From Rhodocyclaceae bacterium (GTDB lineage Bacteria > Pseudomonadota > Gammaproteobacteria > Burkholderiales > Rhodocyclaceae), in the NCBI GenBank assembly GCA_016721505.1, contig JADKHX010000005.1, positions 1-22,363 on the forward strand: 22,363 bases of DNA, read 5' to 3'. The notes beneath the pieces are model-generated. The model did not search any database, was not told the DNA's origin, and saw only the letters and a list, made by a program, of their open reading frames with translations. Of this stretch, positions 1-8,155 are shown in pieces. A program made the position numbers and the translations under genes. The first letter of the stretch is position 1, and every line of letters starts with the position of its first letter.

Positions 1-1
1 C

Positions 2-646
2 ATGAAGGCGTTTTTACGTGCTGACCCAGACATCATCATGGTCGGCGAGATGCGCGACGCTGAGACCACGGGCATTGGTATTGAAGCCTCGCTGACCGGC
101 CACTTGGTGTTTGCCACCTTGCACACCAACAGCGCACCCGAGTCAATTATTCGACTACTCGACATGGGTATGGATCCGTTCAACTTCTCCGACGCATTGC
201 TTGGGATTTTGGCGCAGCGGCTGGCCAAACGATTGTGCAAGTGCAAAGAGGCCTACACGCCGGAAGAAGAAGAAATTGGCATCTTCTTTGAAGGAATACA
301 CCAGTGAGTTGATCAACACCGAGACGTTCAAAGCCGACCAAACAAAAGCACTAGCTGCGACGCGAGCGCGGTTGTTGAAGGACTACAGGAAAGATGGCAA
401 GTTTGTCTTTATCGTGCCAAAGGCTGCGACGCATGCGGCAACAGCGGTTACAAAGGCCGCTGCGGTTTGCATGAATTGATGATCGGCATCGAGCCAACGA
501 AGCTCATTCAAGATCACGCGCGCGTTGTGCAGTTGGTCGCACAAGCGCTTGAAGACGGTATGCTGACCTTGAAAATGGACGGCTTGGAAAAGTCTTTGCA
601 GGGTGTTACTGATCTGAAGCAAGTACGCGCAGTTTGTATCAAGTAA
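2..646 (+). CDS. pilB: Type IV pilus assembly ATPase PilB-type, C-terminal part, two frame breaks
   Basis: This is the C-terminal portion of a GspE/PilB-family hexameric ATPase, which powers pilin polymerisation at the inner membrane; the 5' part lies outside the window. The first frame shows the Walker B region (DPDIIMVGEMRD), the His box (TGHLVFATLHTNSA) and the arginine-rich ILAQRLAKRLC segment. A CxC motif here and CDACGNSGYKGRCGLHEL further on form the tetracysteine zinc site typical of PilB. The EYTSELINTETF insert is also PilB-like. Reading requires a shift near 285-290 (one extra T in a TTT run) and back near 408 (one T missing), after which the frame runs to TAA at 644-646. Homology continues across both shifts, so sequencing error is more likely than decay. 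The GAF/HD-GYP gene follows after about 60 bp. Assignment to PilB rather than GspE rests on the insert and the nearby pilin gene. Confidence 0.85.
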
Positions 647-661
647 TTATTTGTTCGCGGT

Positions 662-691
662 GTGTCATCAGTTGGTGCTGGTGACACGCCG
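662..691 (+). repeat. Dispersed hairpin repeat, copy A
   Basis: This copy of the GTTGGTGCT repeat lies between pilB and the GAF/HD-GYP gene. It has the best hairpin of the set: GTGTCATCAG (662-671) pairs with CTGGTGACAC (678-687) around the loop TTGGTG, ten pairs including one G-T. The conserved 3' flank ACGCC follows. No T-tract follows, so it is not a standard terminator. Confidence 0.75.
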
Positions 692-707
692 ATAACGGGT
701 AACCCAA

Positions 708-2309
708 ATGACCACTAACGACGATCTGTTTAGCCGTCTCGAACAACTCAATGAGATCGGCGCGGCGCTGTCCAAAGTGCGCGACATCGAACGCTTGCTC
801 GAGCACATTCTGGTCGCCGCAAAAACCATCACCCACGCCGATGGCGGCACGCTGTACCGCGTCACCGAGGATGGCAAATCGCTCCGCTTTGAGATTATTC
901 GCACTGATTCGTTGAATATCGCGATGGGTGGAACGACCGGTAATCCGATCAATTTCCCGAATATTCCGCTATACGACGAGAACGGAAAAAGTAACGATGC
1001 GATGGTCGCCGCCCACGCGGCGATTTACGAAACTACGGTCAATATCGATGACGCTTACGCCGCCGAAGGTTTTGATTTTTCCGGCACCCGTGCGTTCGAT
1101 CGCCGCACTGGTTATCGTTCGACATCTTTCTCACGGTACCGATGAAAAATCACGAAGGTGAAATCATCGGCGTGTTGCAACTTATTAACGCCCAAGATCC
1201 AGCAACCGGTGCTGTTGTTTCGTTCTCCTCGGCAGATCAAAGTTTGGCTGAGTCACTCCTTTACAAGCGGCGATTGCGCTGACCAATCGTTTGCTGATAA
1301 CGCAACTCGAAGAACTTTTGAATCATTCATCAATCTCATCAACTTGGCGATTGACGAAAAATCTCCCTACACTGGCGGTCATTGCCAGCGCGTCCCCGCT
1401 TTGACGATGTTGCTCGCCGAAGCCGTAAATAAAACTACTGACGGTCCGCTAGCAGCATTCAAAATGACCGACAAGGATCGCTACGAATTAAAAATTGCCG
1501 GCCTTGTTGCACGATTGCGGCAAGGTCACTTCACCAGTGCATGTCGTCGATAAAGCGACCAAGTTTACACCCTGTACGACAAAATTGGTTTGGTCGATAC
1601 GCGTTTTGAAGTGCTCAAACGCGATATGAAAATTGCTGCGCTCGAAGCCAAACTGGCGCTGCGCGAGCAAGCCGATGCCGAAGCCGAAGCCGCAATTACG
1701 AATAGCTGCGCCGAGCAAATCAACCAACTGAACGACGAGCGAAAATTCCTTCGCGCCTGCAACGTCGGCGGCGAAGCGATGAAAGAACCTGATCAACAAC
1801 GGGTGAAAGATATCGGACGCACTCGTCGCTGGCAAAACGTCGACGGCATCGACGCGGCATTTTTGACTGATGATGAGATTGATAATTTGACCATACGTGC
1901 CGGTACGCTAACCCAAGCAGAGCGCGAAATCATCAATCACCATATTGTCGCCACGATCAAAATGCTGGAACATTTGCCTTGGCCTAGCCATCTCAAGAAC
2001 GTCCCGGAATATGCAGGCGGGCATCACGAACGCATGGACGGCAAAGGCTACCCCAAAGGGCTGACCCGCGACCAAATGTCGCTTCAAGCGCGGATGATGG
2101 GCATTGCAGATATTTTCGAAGCGCTGACGGCTCGCGACCGCCCCTACAAACCCGGCATGAAACTATCGCAAGCCATGAGCATCATGGAAAACTTCAAGAA
2201 AAACGGCCACATCGACCCCGACCTATTTGATGTGTTCGTCTCGCAGAAAGTCTATTTGAACTACGCCGAGCAGTTTCTTGATACACAACAGATTGATGAA
2301 GTGGTGTAA
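708..2309 (+). CDS. GAF and HD-GYP domain c-di-GMP phosphodiesterase, frame broken about five times
   Basis: Read across the breaks this is a protein of about 530 aa: an N-terminal GAF sensor domain (708 to about 1290; LLEHILVAAKTITHADGGTLY, then GEIIGVLQLINAQ) and an HD-GYP domain that would hydrolyse cyclic di-GMP. Motifs visible are GGHCQRVPALT, the metal-binding HDCGK (near 1510, in a shifted frame) and HHERMDGKGYPKG (about 2020-2060). Between HDCGK and the GYP part lies an insert of roughly 85-95 residues rich in Ala, Glu and Lys that looks helical or coiled-coil. Frame changes fall near 1130, 1260, 1317, 1506 and 1569; four are single-base losses and one a gain, several beside homopolymers. 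The last 240 codons (from about 1590) are intact. The catalytic residues are all present, so I regard it as a likely working gene with sequence errors. Its place beside pilB suggests c-di-GMP control of pili. Confidence 0.8.
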
Positions 2310-2399
2310 CACCGCCGTGCTTCAATGGTGGCACAGCTGGAGCTTCGCAACGCACTGATTTGCGCCCGTGTAACGGTTCGGCTATGCATAACCAAAACT

Positions 2400-2421
2400 G
2401 CATATCAGCACCAACTGGCAA
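2400..2421 (-). repeat. Dispersed repeat, copy F
   Basis: On the minus strand it reads TTGCCAGTTGGTGCTGATATGC, matching copy D (17161-17190) apart from a 3-base gap and one base change. It lies in the 119-bp gap between the convergent HD-GYP and small methyltransferase genes, directly downstream of the methyltransferase stop when the hidden C-terminus is included. The stem is weak (CAG/CTG only). Confidence 0.6.
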
Positions 2422-2428
2422 TCTCGGA

Positions 2429-2955
2429 TTACTTAATCGCTATCACATTCAAGCTTATAGGGCGCCCAGAGGAGCGAAGCTGCTGGTATCGTCGAACAAA
2501 TCAAATCCGTCGACTTGCTCGGCGCTTGAGAATCCGGCGAGTCGAAGATGGTCGGCGAGAAATTCAGCCGAAAGCCCGATTTGATGAAAATCATAAGCGT
2601 CGATTTGTCCGCCAAAAATCATTCGCATCACGTGAAATCGTTGCGCGCCAGAAAGCTTTGGGTCGAGAAAAAGTTCACACAATACTTGCAGGTCCGGCAC
2701 CGAAATCATTAGCTTGCCACCCACAACCAGCAGGCGATGCAATTCTTTCAGTGTTGGCAGCATATCGTTTTGGGAGATGTGTTCGAGGATGTGTGAGCAG
2801 TAAATTTCAGTGCAGCTTTGATCTGCAAAAGCGGAAAGGTTTCGAACATCACCAACGAAGTCGACATTAGGACCAATAAGAACGTTCAGTATCTTCCAGC
2901 CGGGTTTCGCTTCAATGCCGCCAATATGTAGTTTTAGAGGTATTTGTGCATTCAC
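2429..2955 (-). CDS. Small SAM-dependent methyltransferase (LHIGG type, COG4627-like)
   Basis: A class I methyltransferase-like protein of about 175 aa beginning at GTG 2955. It shows KLHIGG near residue 8, a GDVRNLSAF acidic-loop region, the EIYCSHILEHI motif and a post-motif GGKLMISVPDL strand, the order seen in the predicted methyltransferase family that replaces the usual GxGxG with LHIGG. The uninterrupted frame stops at 2455, but the next frame continues directly with ISLNVIAIK and a TAA at 2429-2431, the tail usual for this family. One base is therefore missing near 2457-2460, and the true end is probably 2429. It follows the glycosyltransferase fusion on the same strand after 114 bp and may be co-transcribed with it. 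The substrate is unknown. Confidence 0.75.
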
Positions 2956-3069
2956 TGCATCTGTGATCCTGGATTGAAGCGGTTGGCTTGCGGCGAGTGA
3001 ATGTTAAAGGGCTTGTTATCGTCATTCAAGCAGACATGACCTGTCCTACCAATTGTTCGAGACATAAAT

Positions 3070-6000
3070 TTACCAAGGTGCGTCGGAATTCACGCTGATC
3101 CATTCCCCATTCTTTGCAAACTTGCGCCACAACTGCCAATTCATATTGTCATACGAGGGATGAAATAATTTGGCATCGTGATGCAAGCGAAGTGTTATCC
3201 CCAATATTGCATTTACCAGTGCAGTAGTTCGTACAAATCGCGCACTATGCTCAGGGTTGACATTGGCATGGCCAACGTAAGCCCGAGATTTCTTGCTAAA
3301 CACGGTCGAATGTGCGCTGCGATCTAGGCGAAACTCCACCACACTCTGATGCAACAATTGCCCCAGTGAAAGCGTGGGTAGCTTGCTATCGAATTTGTCA
3401 TACGGTGGCGGCACAGGGCGGTCTTCTGGAAAATCGATTGCTATCGGGATTTGCTCAAGAAATGAACTCGCAAGTTCCAGGGCTTCGGCCCGCATGCCGA
3501 TGTCGGCACATAAACGAATACCTAGTGCGGCAACCGCTGGATGGCTGTCGCCTTCTTCCATGGCTTGTTGTAGCAAGCTCAATCCAGTTTGTAATAGACC
3601 CAAGCGCTCCATTGTTGCTAGTAAGGGGTTTTTGCTGCCGCACCATGCCACCAGCGCTTGGCCGTACGTCGTGCCAAAATCAAACGTATCCCACAGCCCT
3701 TTCGGCGAAGTCGAAAATACCGGAAGCCTATACAATAAATCTAGCCACTCAGGTGCCAACGCCGCACCGTTCGTCACGGCGCCGGAAATAATAGTTCCCT
3801 CGGCTTGCAAGGTTTCTGCTTTCTCAGGTGAACAAGCAAACAGATTCAAGGTGAACGGATCCAATCCGTTTGCTTGCTCAGCCGACACCGGTATTAGTAC
3901 TCCCAGACTGTCAATCAACTTGTAAATGCCAAAATTCATCGAACGAAATTTTGCTATGAGCGCGGTGTTTGCGCCGGCGGAACCATGACGACACTCGAAC
4001 ATTACCAATGGTGAATGTCTATTGAAAAAGCTCTTTCCGCCATCGAGAATGGCGATTTCGGAACCCTCAGCATCGAGTTTAATGAAGTCGACCATAGTGT
4101 CGCCCAACGTCTGCATTGCGAACTCGTCTAGCGTTGTGGTGCGAATAGAAATTCCACCAGTTTTGCTCATATCCTGATCAATCTGAGGCTTCGATACCAT
4201 CGTCAGCTCACTGAATTGTGCTGGATCGACAATCATTGTCTCTATCTGATCGGAAAGCGCGGTTGGTACAAGCTCTATCTTTGCTTGAAATTCATTACGT
4301 TCGATACTCTTGCGCAGCATAGCCATCGGCTGTGGAGAAGGATCAAACGCCCATATTTTTCGCGCGCCAGCACTTGCTAAGGCTAGCGCGTACACGCCAT
4401 GATTCGCGCCAATATCAAGCGCATGCCAATTCGTTTTGCAGACTTTCCTCAAGAAGCGAATTTCGTCTTCAAACCAATCTTCTTGCTCTAGCAAAACCCA
4501 TGAAGTGATGCTGTGAAATGGGTTTGCCTCGATACAAACTTGATGTCCACCGGCAACCAAGATGAACTGACTATCCGATACCGGCTGTTCCGCGACGGAA
4601 GCGGGTAGTGGCGACTGTTCGCAGAATGTGACCCACATTTCACGCAAGGTGTCGCCCATCACCGAAGCAAATCTTGGGGCGTCCAAAAGTACCGAGTTGC
4701 GCATCCGGCCGCGCATAGTACGCCTAAGCGTACTCCGTCGATCCTGATCGTTGGCGAGTTCGACAGCGATACGGATATATTCAGCCTCTGAGGTCGCTAC
4801 CAAATCGGCGAGCCCAACATTAGCAAGCAGTGATGCGCTGACTCGCGACGCATGCCGATCACCGGTTAGCGCAATCACCGGGACGCCCATCCAAAGCGCT
4901 TCGCAAGTCGTGGTGGTTCCGTTGTAGGGAACAGTGTCCAAGCAGATGTCGATTTCGCCATACATGGCTAAATGATCTTCAAGCATGGGTTTCGAAAGCA
5001 CGATGTCAAACCGGTCGACGTCGACACCATTACGGCGAGCCTGTTGAATCAAAGTCTCGCGAGTCTCGTCGTCATTAATACCACGAATGGACTTGAGTAA
5101 CAGCCGCGATGCCGGCAAAGCATTCAATACAGCGGCCCAAAGGCGCAGAGTTTGATCACTGATTTTGATCCTCGAGTTAAATGAGCCGAAGGTAACTTGC
5201 CCGCTAGTTAGCAGCGGACGACTCGCAACGTCTGGCGCCTCGACAGGCGGCGTGTAGCAAAGGAACGTCGATGGCAGGCGAACCAGTTTTTCACTATGGA
5301 AATTATCGGATTCACCTTCGGGCTCGCATATTTCGTCGGTGATGCGATAGTCCATGGTGCGCAAGCCAGTCGTATTGGGATAGCCGATCCACGAAACCTG
5401 TACTGGTGCGGCTCTGTTGGCGAGAACACCCAAACGGTTGTTGCCCGTGTGCCCGGACAAATCAAACAAAATGTCGACCTGATCGCGCTTAATGCTTTGA
5501 GAGATAGCGTCGGTTTCCATATCAAAGACATTTCGCCAATGGTCGAATAGCGCAACAAATTGTTCAGTTTTGTGGTCAGACTTTTTGCAGGTGTAGTAGG
5601 CAAAAAGTTCAAATTTACTACGGTCTAAATGAGTAAGTAATCCTTCAACAAAAAAAGCGACAGAGTGTCGCCTGAAGTCTCCAGACACGTAACCAATTTT
5701 TAGCCGTCGACTATTGATACGAGGATTTTTAAACACTGCTGGTAGATTTTCTTGGACAAGGTCGGCCATGTATGCGCCAAATGCTTGGTGGTTAGCGAAT
5801 GCAGAGCTTCGGTCGGTCCCTAACCAGTTATCGATTAAAAGCAGGTTGTGCCACGCCGCAATATCCGTTGTGCCCGCCGCGATCGCTTTTTTGCAACAGT
5901 CTTGTGCTTCTTCCAATTCGCGGGAATCAATATGGCACACGCCAAGATGAATCCAGCCGTCGGTCAAGAGCGGATCCAGCGTTACCGCTCGGCGTAAAGC

Positions 6001-6504
6001 TGAAATGGCATGGCTTGTCTTGCCCTGGTCGAGATAAAGAACACCAAGACGCTCAAACGTACGCGCATAGTTTGGATTTAGCTCGGTGGCTCGCTTGTAT
6101 AAGTCTTCGGCTTCTGTGTCACGATATGTGTCACGTAATAAATTCCCCAAATTCAAATGGGGCTGATATTGCGAACTATCACTGGCGAGCGATTTTCTAA
6201 AGAATATTTCGGCACTAGTTGTATTTTCCTGACCCATCATCAACAAGCCGAGGTTGTTCAACGCAACCGCAAGGTCGGGTTGTAAGCGAAGCGCAGAACG
6301 AAAGCATGCCTCTGCTTCGTTAACTTTCTCCAACCGCATGTAGGCTGTGCCGAGTTTGTAATGCGCCAAGGCTAGTGTTGGATAGTCGGCAATGATTTCG
6401 CGGTAGTGTGCTATTGCGGCAAGCACGTTGCCGCTATCGCGCAGCGAGTCGCCTGCGGTAATGCGGCCAGACCAAGGTGTGGAAGCTAATGTCTCTGGAA
6501 TCAT
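3070..6504 (-). CDS. TPR / O-GlcNAc transferase-like (GT41) / FkbM methyltransferase fusion protein
   Basis: A 1144-residue multidomain protein with an uninterrupted frame. Residues about 18-225 are five or six TPR repeats for protein binding. Residues about 265-630 form a SPINDLY/OGT-type GT41 catalytic domain: KIGYVSGDFRRH, DILFDLSGHTGNNR, APVQVSWIGYPNTTG, VTFGSFN, CLDTVPYNGTTTTCEALWMG and GDRHASRVSASLL. Residues about 690-840 form an FkbM-type SAM methyltransferase: DIGANHGVYALALA, TTLDEF and DFIKLDAEGSE. The last 260 residues are unassigned. GT41 enzymes transfer a sugar from a UDP-sugar to Ser/Thr; FkbM enzymes O-methylate hydroxyls, often of sugars. The gene is divergent from the pilin pair, sharing the 191-bp region at 6505-6695, so pilin or the secreted partner is a reasonable but unproven target. 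No signal peptide is seen, so action in the cytoplasm is expected. Confidence 0.9.
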   Translation of the reverse strand: MIPETLASTPWSGRITAGDSLRDSGNVLAAIAHYREIIADYPTLALAHYKLGTAYMRLEKVNEAEACFRSALRLQPDLAVALNNLGLLMMGQENTTSAEIFFRKSLASDSSQYQPHLNLGNLLRDTYRDTEAEDLYKRATELNPNYARTFERLGVLYLDQGKTSHAISALRRAVTLDPLLTDGWIHLGVCHIDSRELEEAQDCCKKAIAAGTTDIAAWHNLLLIDNWLGTDRSSAFANHQAFGAYMADLVQENLPAVFKNPRINSRRLKIGYVSGDFRRHSVAFFVEGLLTHLDRSKFELFAYYTCKKSDHKTEQFVALFDHWRNVFDMETDAISQSIKRDQVDILFDLSGHTGNNRLGVLANRAAPVQVSWIGYPNTTGLRTMDYRITDEICEPEGESDNFHSEKLVRLPSTFLCYTPPVEAPDVASRPLLTSGQVTFGSFNSRIKISDQTLRLWAAVLNALPASRLLLKSIRGINDDETRETLIQQARRNGVDVDRFDIVLSKPMLEDHLAMYGEIDICLDTVPYNGTTTTCEALWMGVPVIALTGDRHASRVSASLLANVGLADLVATSEAEYIRIAVELANDQDRRSTLRRTMRGRMRNSVLLDAPRFASVMGDTLREMWVTFCEQSPLPASVAEQPVSDSQFILVAGGHQVCIEANPFHSITSWVLLEQEDWFEDEIRFLRKVCKTNWHALDIGANHGVYALALASAGARKIWAFDPSPQPMAMLRKSIERNEFQAKIELVPTALSDQIETMIVDPAQFSELTMVSKPQIDQDMSKTGGISIRTTTLDEFAMQTLGDTMVDFIKLDAEGSEIAILDGGKSFFNRHSPLVMFECRHGSAGANTALIAKFRSMNFGIYKLIDSLGVLIPVSAEQANGLDPFTLNLFACSPEKAETLQAEGTIISGAVTNGAALAPEWLDLLYRLPVFSTSPKGLWDTFDFGTTYGQALVAWCGSKNPLLATMERLGLLQTGLSLLQQAMEEGDSHPAVAALGIRLCADIGMRAEALELASSFLEQIPIAIDFPEDRPVPPPYDKFDSKLPTLSLGQLLHQSVVEFRLDRSAHSTVFSKKSRAYVGHANVNPEHSARFVRTTALVNAILGITLRLHHDAKLFHPSYDNMNWQLWRKFAKNGEWISVNSDAPW

Positions 6505-6589
6505 TTTTAATCAGATCTAGTAGATGTGACAAATATTGTCAGGTTGCGACCAAAATTTGTTTGTGGAATTAAAAATCAGTTTCAAAGGT

Positions 6590-6639
6590 GGCCAGCTCTT
6601 CTGGGAAGCGGCGGGAATACGCGAAAAAAAGAGCTGGCC
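6590..6639. promoter_or_regulatory. 11-bp inverted repeat upstream of the pilin promoter
   Basis: GGCCAGCTCTT (6590-6600) and AAGAGCTGGCC (6629-6639) are perfect inverted arms separated by 28 bp. The right arm contains the TGGCC of the sigma-54 -24 element. It lies upstream of the expected transcript start, so it is more likely a protein-binding site (for example PilR or a repressor, centre-to-centre about 39 bp) than a leader RNA hairpin. It may also affect the divergent fusion gene. Confidence 0.6.
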
Positions 6640-6650
6640 TGAAATTTGCT
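6635..6650 (+). promoter_or_regulatory. Sigma-54 (-24/-12) promoter of the pilin genes
   Basis: TGGCCTGAAATTTGCT has the invariant GG (6636-6637) and GC (6648-6649) exactly 10 bases apart, matching the TGGCACG-N4-TTGCW consensus. The transcript start would be near 6660, about 35 bp before the pilin ATG. Sigma-54 with the PilS/PilR pair is the usual control of type IV pilin genes, which supports the call; no regulator gene is in the window. Confidence 0.8.
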
Positions 6651-6662
6651 TCTATTGATTCA

Positions 6663-6676
6663 GGCGGAACCCCGCC
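6663..6676 (+). promoter_or_regulatory. Short 5'-leader hairpin before the pilin gene
   Basis: GGCGG (6663-6667) and CCGCC (6672-6676) can pair around AACC at the very start of the predicted pilin transcript. A 5'-terminal hairpin may stabilise the abundant pilin mRNA; this is inference. The ribosome binding site AGGAGA follows at 6685-6690. Confidence 0.4.
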
Positions 6677-6695
6677 GATCTTATAGGAGATTTCC

Positions 6696-6878
6696 ATGCG
6701 CAAGCAGATTAACAAAGGTTTCACGCTGATTGAGTTGATGATCGTCGTCGCGATTATCGGTATCCTGGCAGCAATTGCTATCCCTCAGTTTTCTGACTAT
6801 CAGAAAAAATCGCGCGATGCATCCGCTCAGGCTGATGTGAAAAATGCGCTTACCGTCATGATGGCTAGCAAGGTCTAA
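6696..6878 (+). CDS. pilA: Short type IV pilin (N-terminal helix only), PilA-N-like
   Basis: A 60-aa prepilin. The leader MRKQINKG is followed by the prepilin peptidase site and N-methylation motif FTLIELMIVVAIIGILA, with Glu at mature position 5. The mature protein would be only 52 residues: the hydrophobic spine helix plus a short amphipathic stretch, with no globular head. This resembles the split pilins of Geobacter, where a short PilA-N pairs with a separately encoded partner. Aromatic residues after the spine are few (one Tyr and one Phe near IPQFSDY), fewer than in the Geobacter protein. A strong AGGAGA site sits 5 bp before the ATG, and a sigma-54 promoter precedes it. The next gene begins 13 bp after the stop with its own binding site and signal peptide, so the short length is real and not a frame break. 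Confidence 0.88.
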   Translation: MRKQINKGFTLIELMIVVAIIGILAAIAIPQFSDYQKKSRDASAQADVKNALTVMMASKV

Positions 6879-6891
6879 TAGGAGAAATACC

Positions 6892-7230
6892 ATGAAAAAA
6901 GTTCTTTTTGCAGCCTCACTACTCGCCGTTGGCGGCATGGCACACGCAGCGGCAGCAGATATCACTTCTGGCGCTGATATTACGACGGGCAGTTGTACGT
7001 TGTTGGCATCTCCCGTGAAAATCGTGATGTCGACTGGCAATATCGGTTCATATGATTGCGTCGCGACTACCGCTAATATCGGCGTTGCGATTGGAAATAC
7101 GTCAGGCAAATTCAAAGTGTTTTCCATCGGTTCGAATGGCGGTGCTTTGACAACTGACACTTACGCTTCAACGGTAACGACCACTCAAACGCAATCGGCA
7201 GCAACCGCCAGAGGCAGTTCGTCGTCGTAA
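6892..7230 (+). CDS. Secreted pilin partner protein, PilA-C/Spc-like, Ser/Thr-rich tail
   Basis: A 112-aa protein with a clear Sec signal peptide (MKKVLFAASLLAVGGMAHA, cut near residue 19-21). The mature part is small and probably beta-rich, with two cysteines (C35 and C56) able to form a disulfide as in pilin heads, and ends in a low-complexity tail TVTTTQTQSAATARGSSSS. It starts 13 bp after the short pilin stop with its own AGGAG site (6880-6884), so the two are one transcript ending at the terminator at 7258-7286. I infer that it supplies the globular part missing from the 60-aa pilin, as PilA-C/Spc is proposed to do in Geobacter; similarity to that protein is by position and design, not a recognised motif. 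The Ser/Thr tail is a possible glycosylation target for the divergent OGT-like enzyme. Confidence 0.7.
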   Translation: MKKVLFAASLLAVGGMAHAAAADITSGADITTGSCTLLASPVKIVMSTGNIGSYDCVATTANIGVAIGNTSGKFKVFSIGSNGGALTTDTYASTVTTTQTQSAATARGSSSS

Positions 7231-7257
7231 ATTGCTAGCTGTATCATCCTTAACGAG

Positions 7258-7286
7258 AGCCGCGATTGTATTCGCGGCTTTTTTTT
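7258..7286 (+). terminator. Rho-independent terminator of the pilin operon
   Basis: AGCCGCGA (7258-7265) pairs perfectly with TCGCGGCT (7272-7279) around TTGTAT, followed by an eight-T run (7279-7286). It lies 28 bp after the secreted-protein stop. It would separate abundant pilin mRNA from lower read-through into the ABC genes. Confidence 0.95.
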
Positions 7287-7326
7287 GACTAAAATTCACG
7301 GCATAGGAACCCGAATCCTGACACCG

Positions 7327-8154
7327 ATGACCATGAACCAACCTGTTGCTTTCCTCCCAGACCTACGCTTGGCTTTGCGCCTGATCATCCGCTCGCGGGT
7401 CGTGTTGATTGCCGTAATCGTGGGGTCAATTCTTTGTGGTGTCGCTTGGTTGGCTGGACAATTCAGTCCGCGTCAACCAGCGACAGTCGCCCTTGATGTT
7501 GGTTTGTCCTTCATCCGGGTGGTGCTGCCCACCCTTGCCTTACTTCAAATCCAAGATTTAGTCGCTCGCGAAGTTGAGCGACGCCTAGTACTGACCAGCT
7601 TGACCTATCCGCACTCCAGATCCGAATTTCTGCTTGCGCGTTTTGGCGCTGTGGTGCTGGTTGCCTTGGTAACTTGTTTATTTTTCTCGGCCCTTTTGGC
7701 TGGTGCCGTATCGTGGGTCGCGAGCGTTTATCCGCAGGCAACCAATGTGTCCTTGGGACCCGCTTTCGTGTTCACTAGCGTCCTAGTTTGGTTTGATGTG
7801 ACCGTAGTGGTTGCATTCGGGCTTGTACTTGCAACGGTTGCAACAACGCCGCACCTTGTTTTTGTCGGCGGTATAGGCTTCATGATAATTGCGCGTTCGG
7901 CGTCGACCATTATTCAATTACTGGAAACGGATCGCGATGTTGTCCGAGGTGCCGAATGGTATCACCAAGGACTGCAATGGGTGCAATGGATAGTGCCAGA
8001 TTTGGCGATGCTTGATGTGCGGCCTGCGGCGCTGTATAACAAACTGGAGTTTATCGGTCCGTCACCTTGGATACTCATGGCGATGCCGACAGCTTATGTA
8101 GTGGTTTTGTTGGTGATTGCTTGTGCTGGTTTCTCTCGCCGGCGATTTGATTGA
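7327..8154 (+). CDS. ABC-2-type transporter permease, PilI-like
   Basis: A polytopic protein of about 275 aa with roughly six hydrophobic segments (for example VVLIAVIVGSILCGVAWLAG, FGAVVLVALVTCLFFSALL, VVVAFGLVLATVA and a C-terminal AYVVVLLVIACAGF), and a cytoplasmic coupling region RLVLTSLTYPHSRSEFLLARF as in ABC-2/NatB-like permeases. The open frame extends to a TTG at 7285, but that codon lies in the terminator T-tract; ATG 7327 (or 7333) is preferred. The next gene begins 1 bp after the stop, and the ATPase follows with an overlap, so the three form one transporter. In Myxococcus xanthus the pilG-pilH-pilI ABC genes lie beside pilA and are needed for pili; the same company here suggests a PilI role, which I infer from context. 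Confidence 0.8.
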   Translation: MTMNQPVAFLPDLRLALRLIIRSRVVLIAVIVGSILCGVAWLAGQFSPRQPATVALDVGLSFIRVVLPTLALLQIQDLVAREVERRLVLTSLTYPHSRSEFLLARFGAVVLVALVTCLFFSALLAGAVSWVASVYPQATNVSLGPAFVFTSVLVWFDVTVVVAFGLVLATVATTPHLVFVGGIGFMIIARSASTIIQLLETDRDVVRGAEWYHQGLQWVQWIVPDLAMLDVRPAALYNKLEFIGPSPWILMAMPTAYVVVLLVIACAGFSRRRFD

Positions 8155-8155
8155 T

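Noticed and set aside
6696..7230. A single full-length pilin gene split by a frame error
   Set aside because: The second gene has its own ribosome site and a clear cleavable signal peptide, which an internal part of a pilin would not have.
7285..7326. TTG 7285 as start of the permease
   Set aside because: It lies in the T-tract of a strong terminator and would add residues without membrane or family character; ATG 7327 is more likely.
8117..8155. TTG 8117 as start of the accessory protein gene
   Set aside because: It would overlap the permease by 38 bp; ATG 8156 just after the permease stop is a simpler choice.
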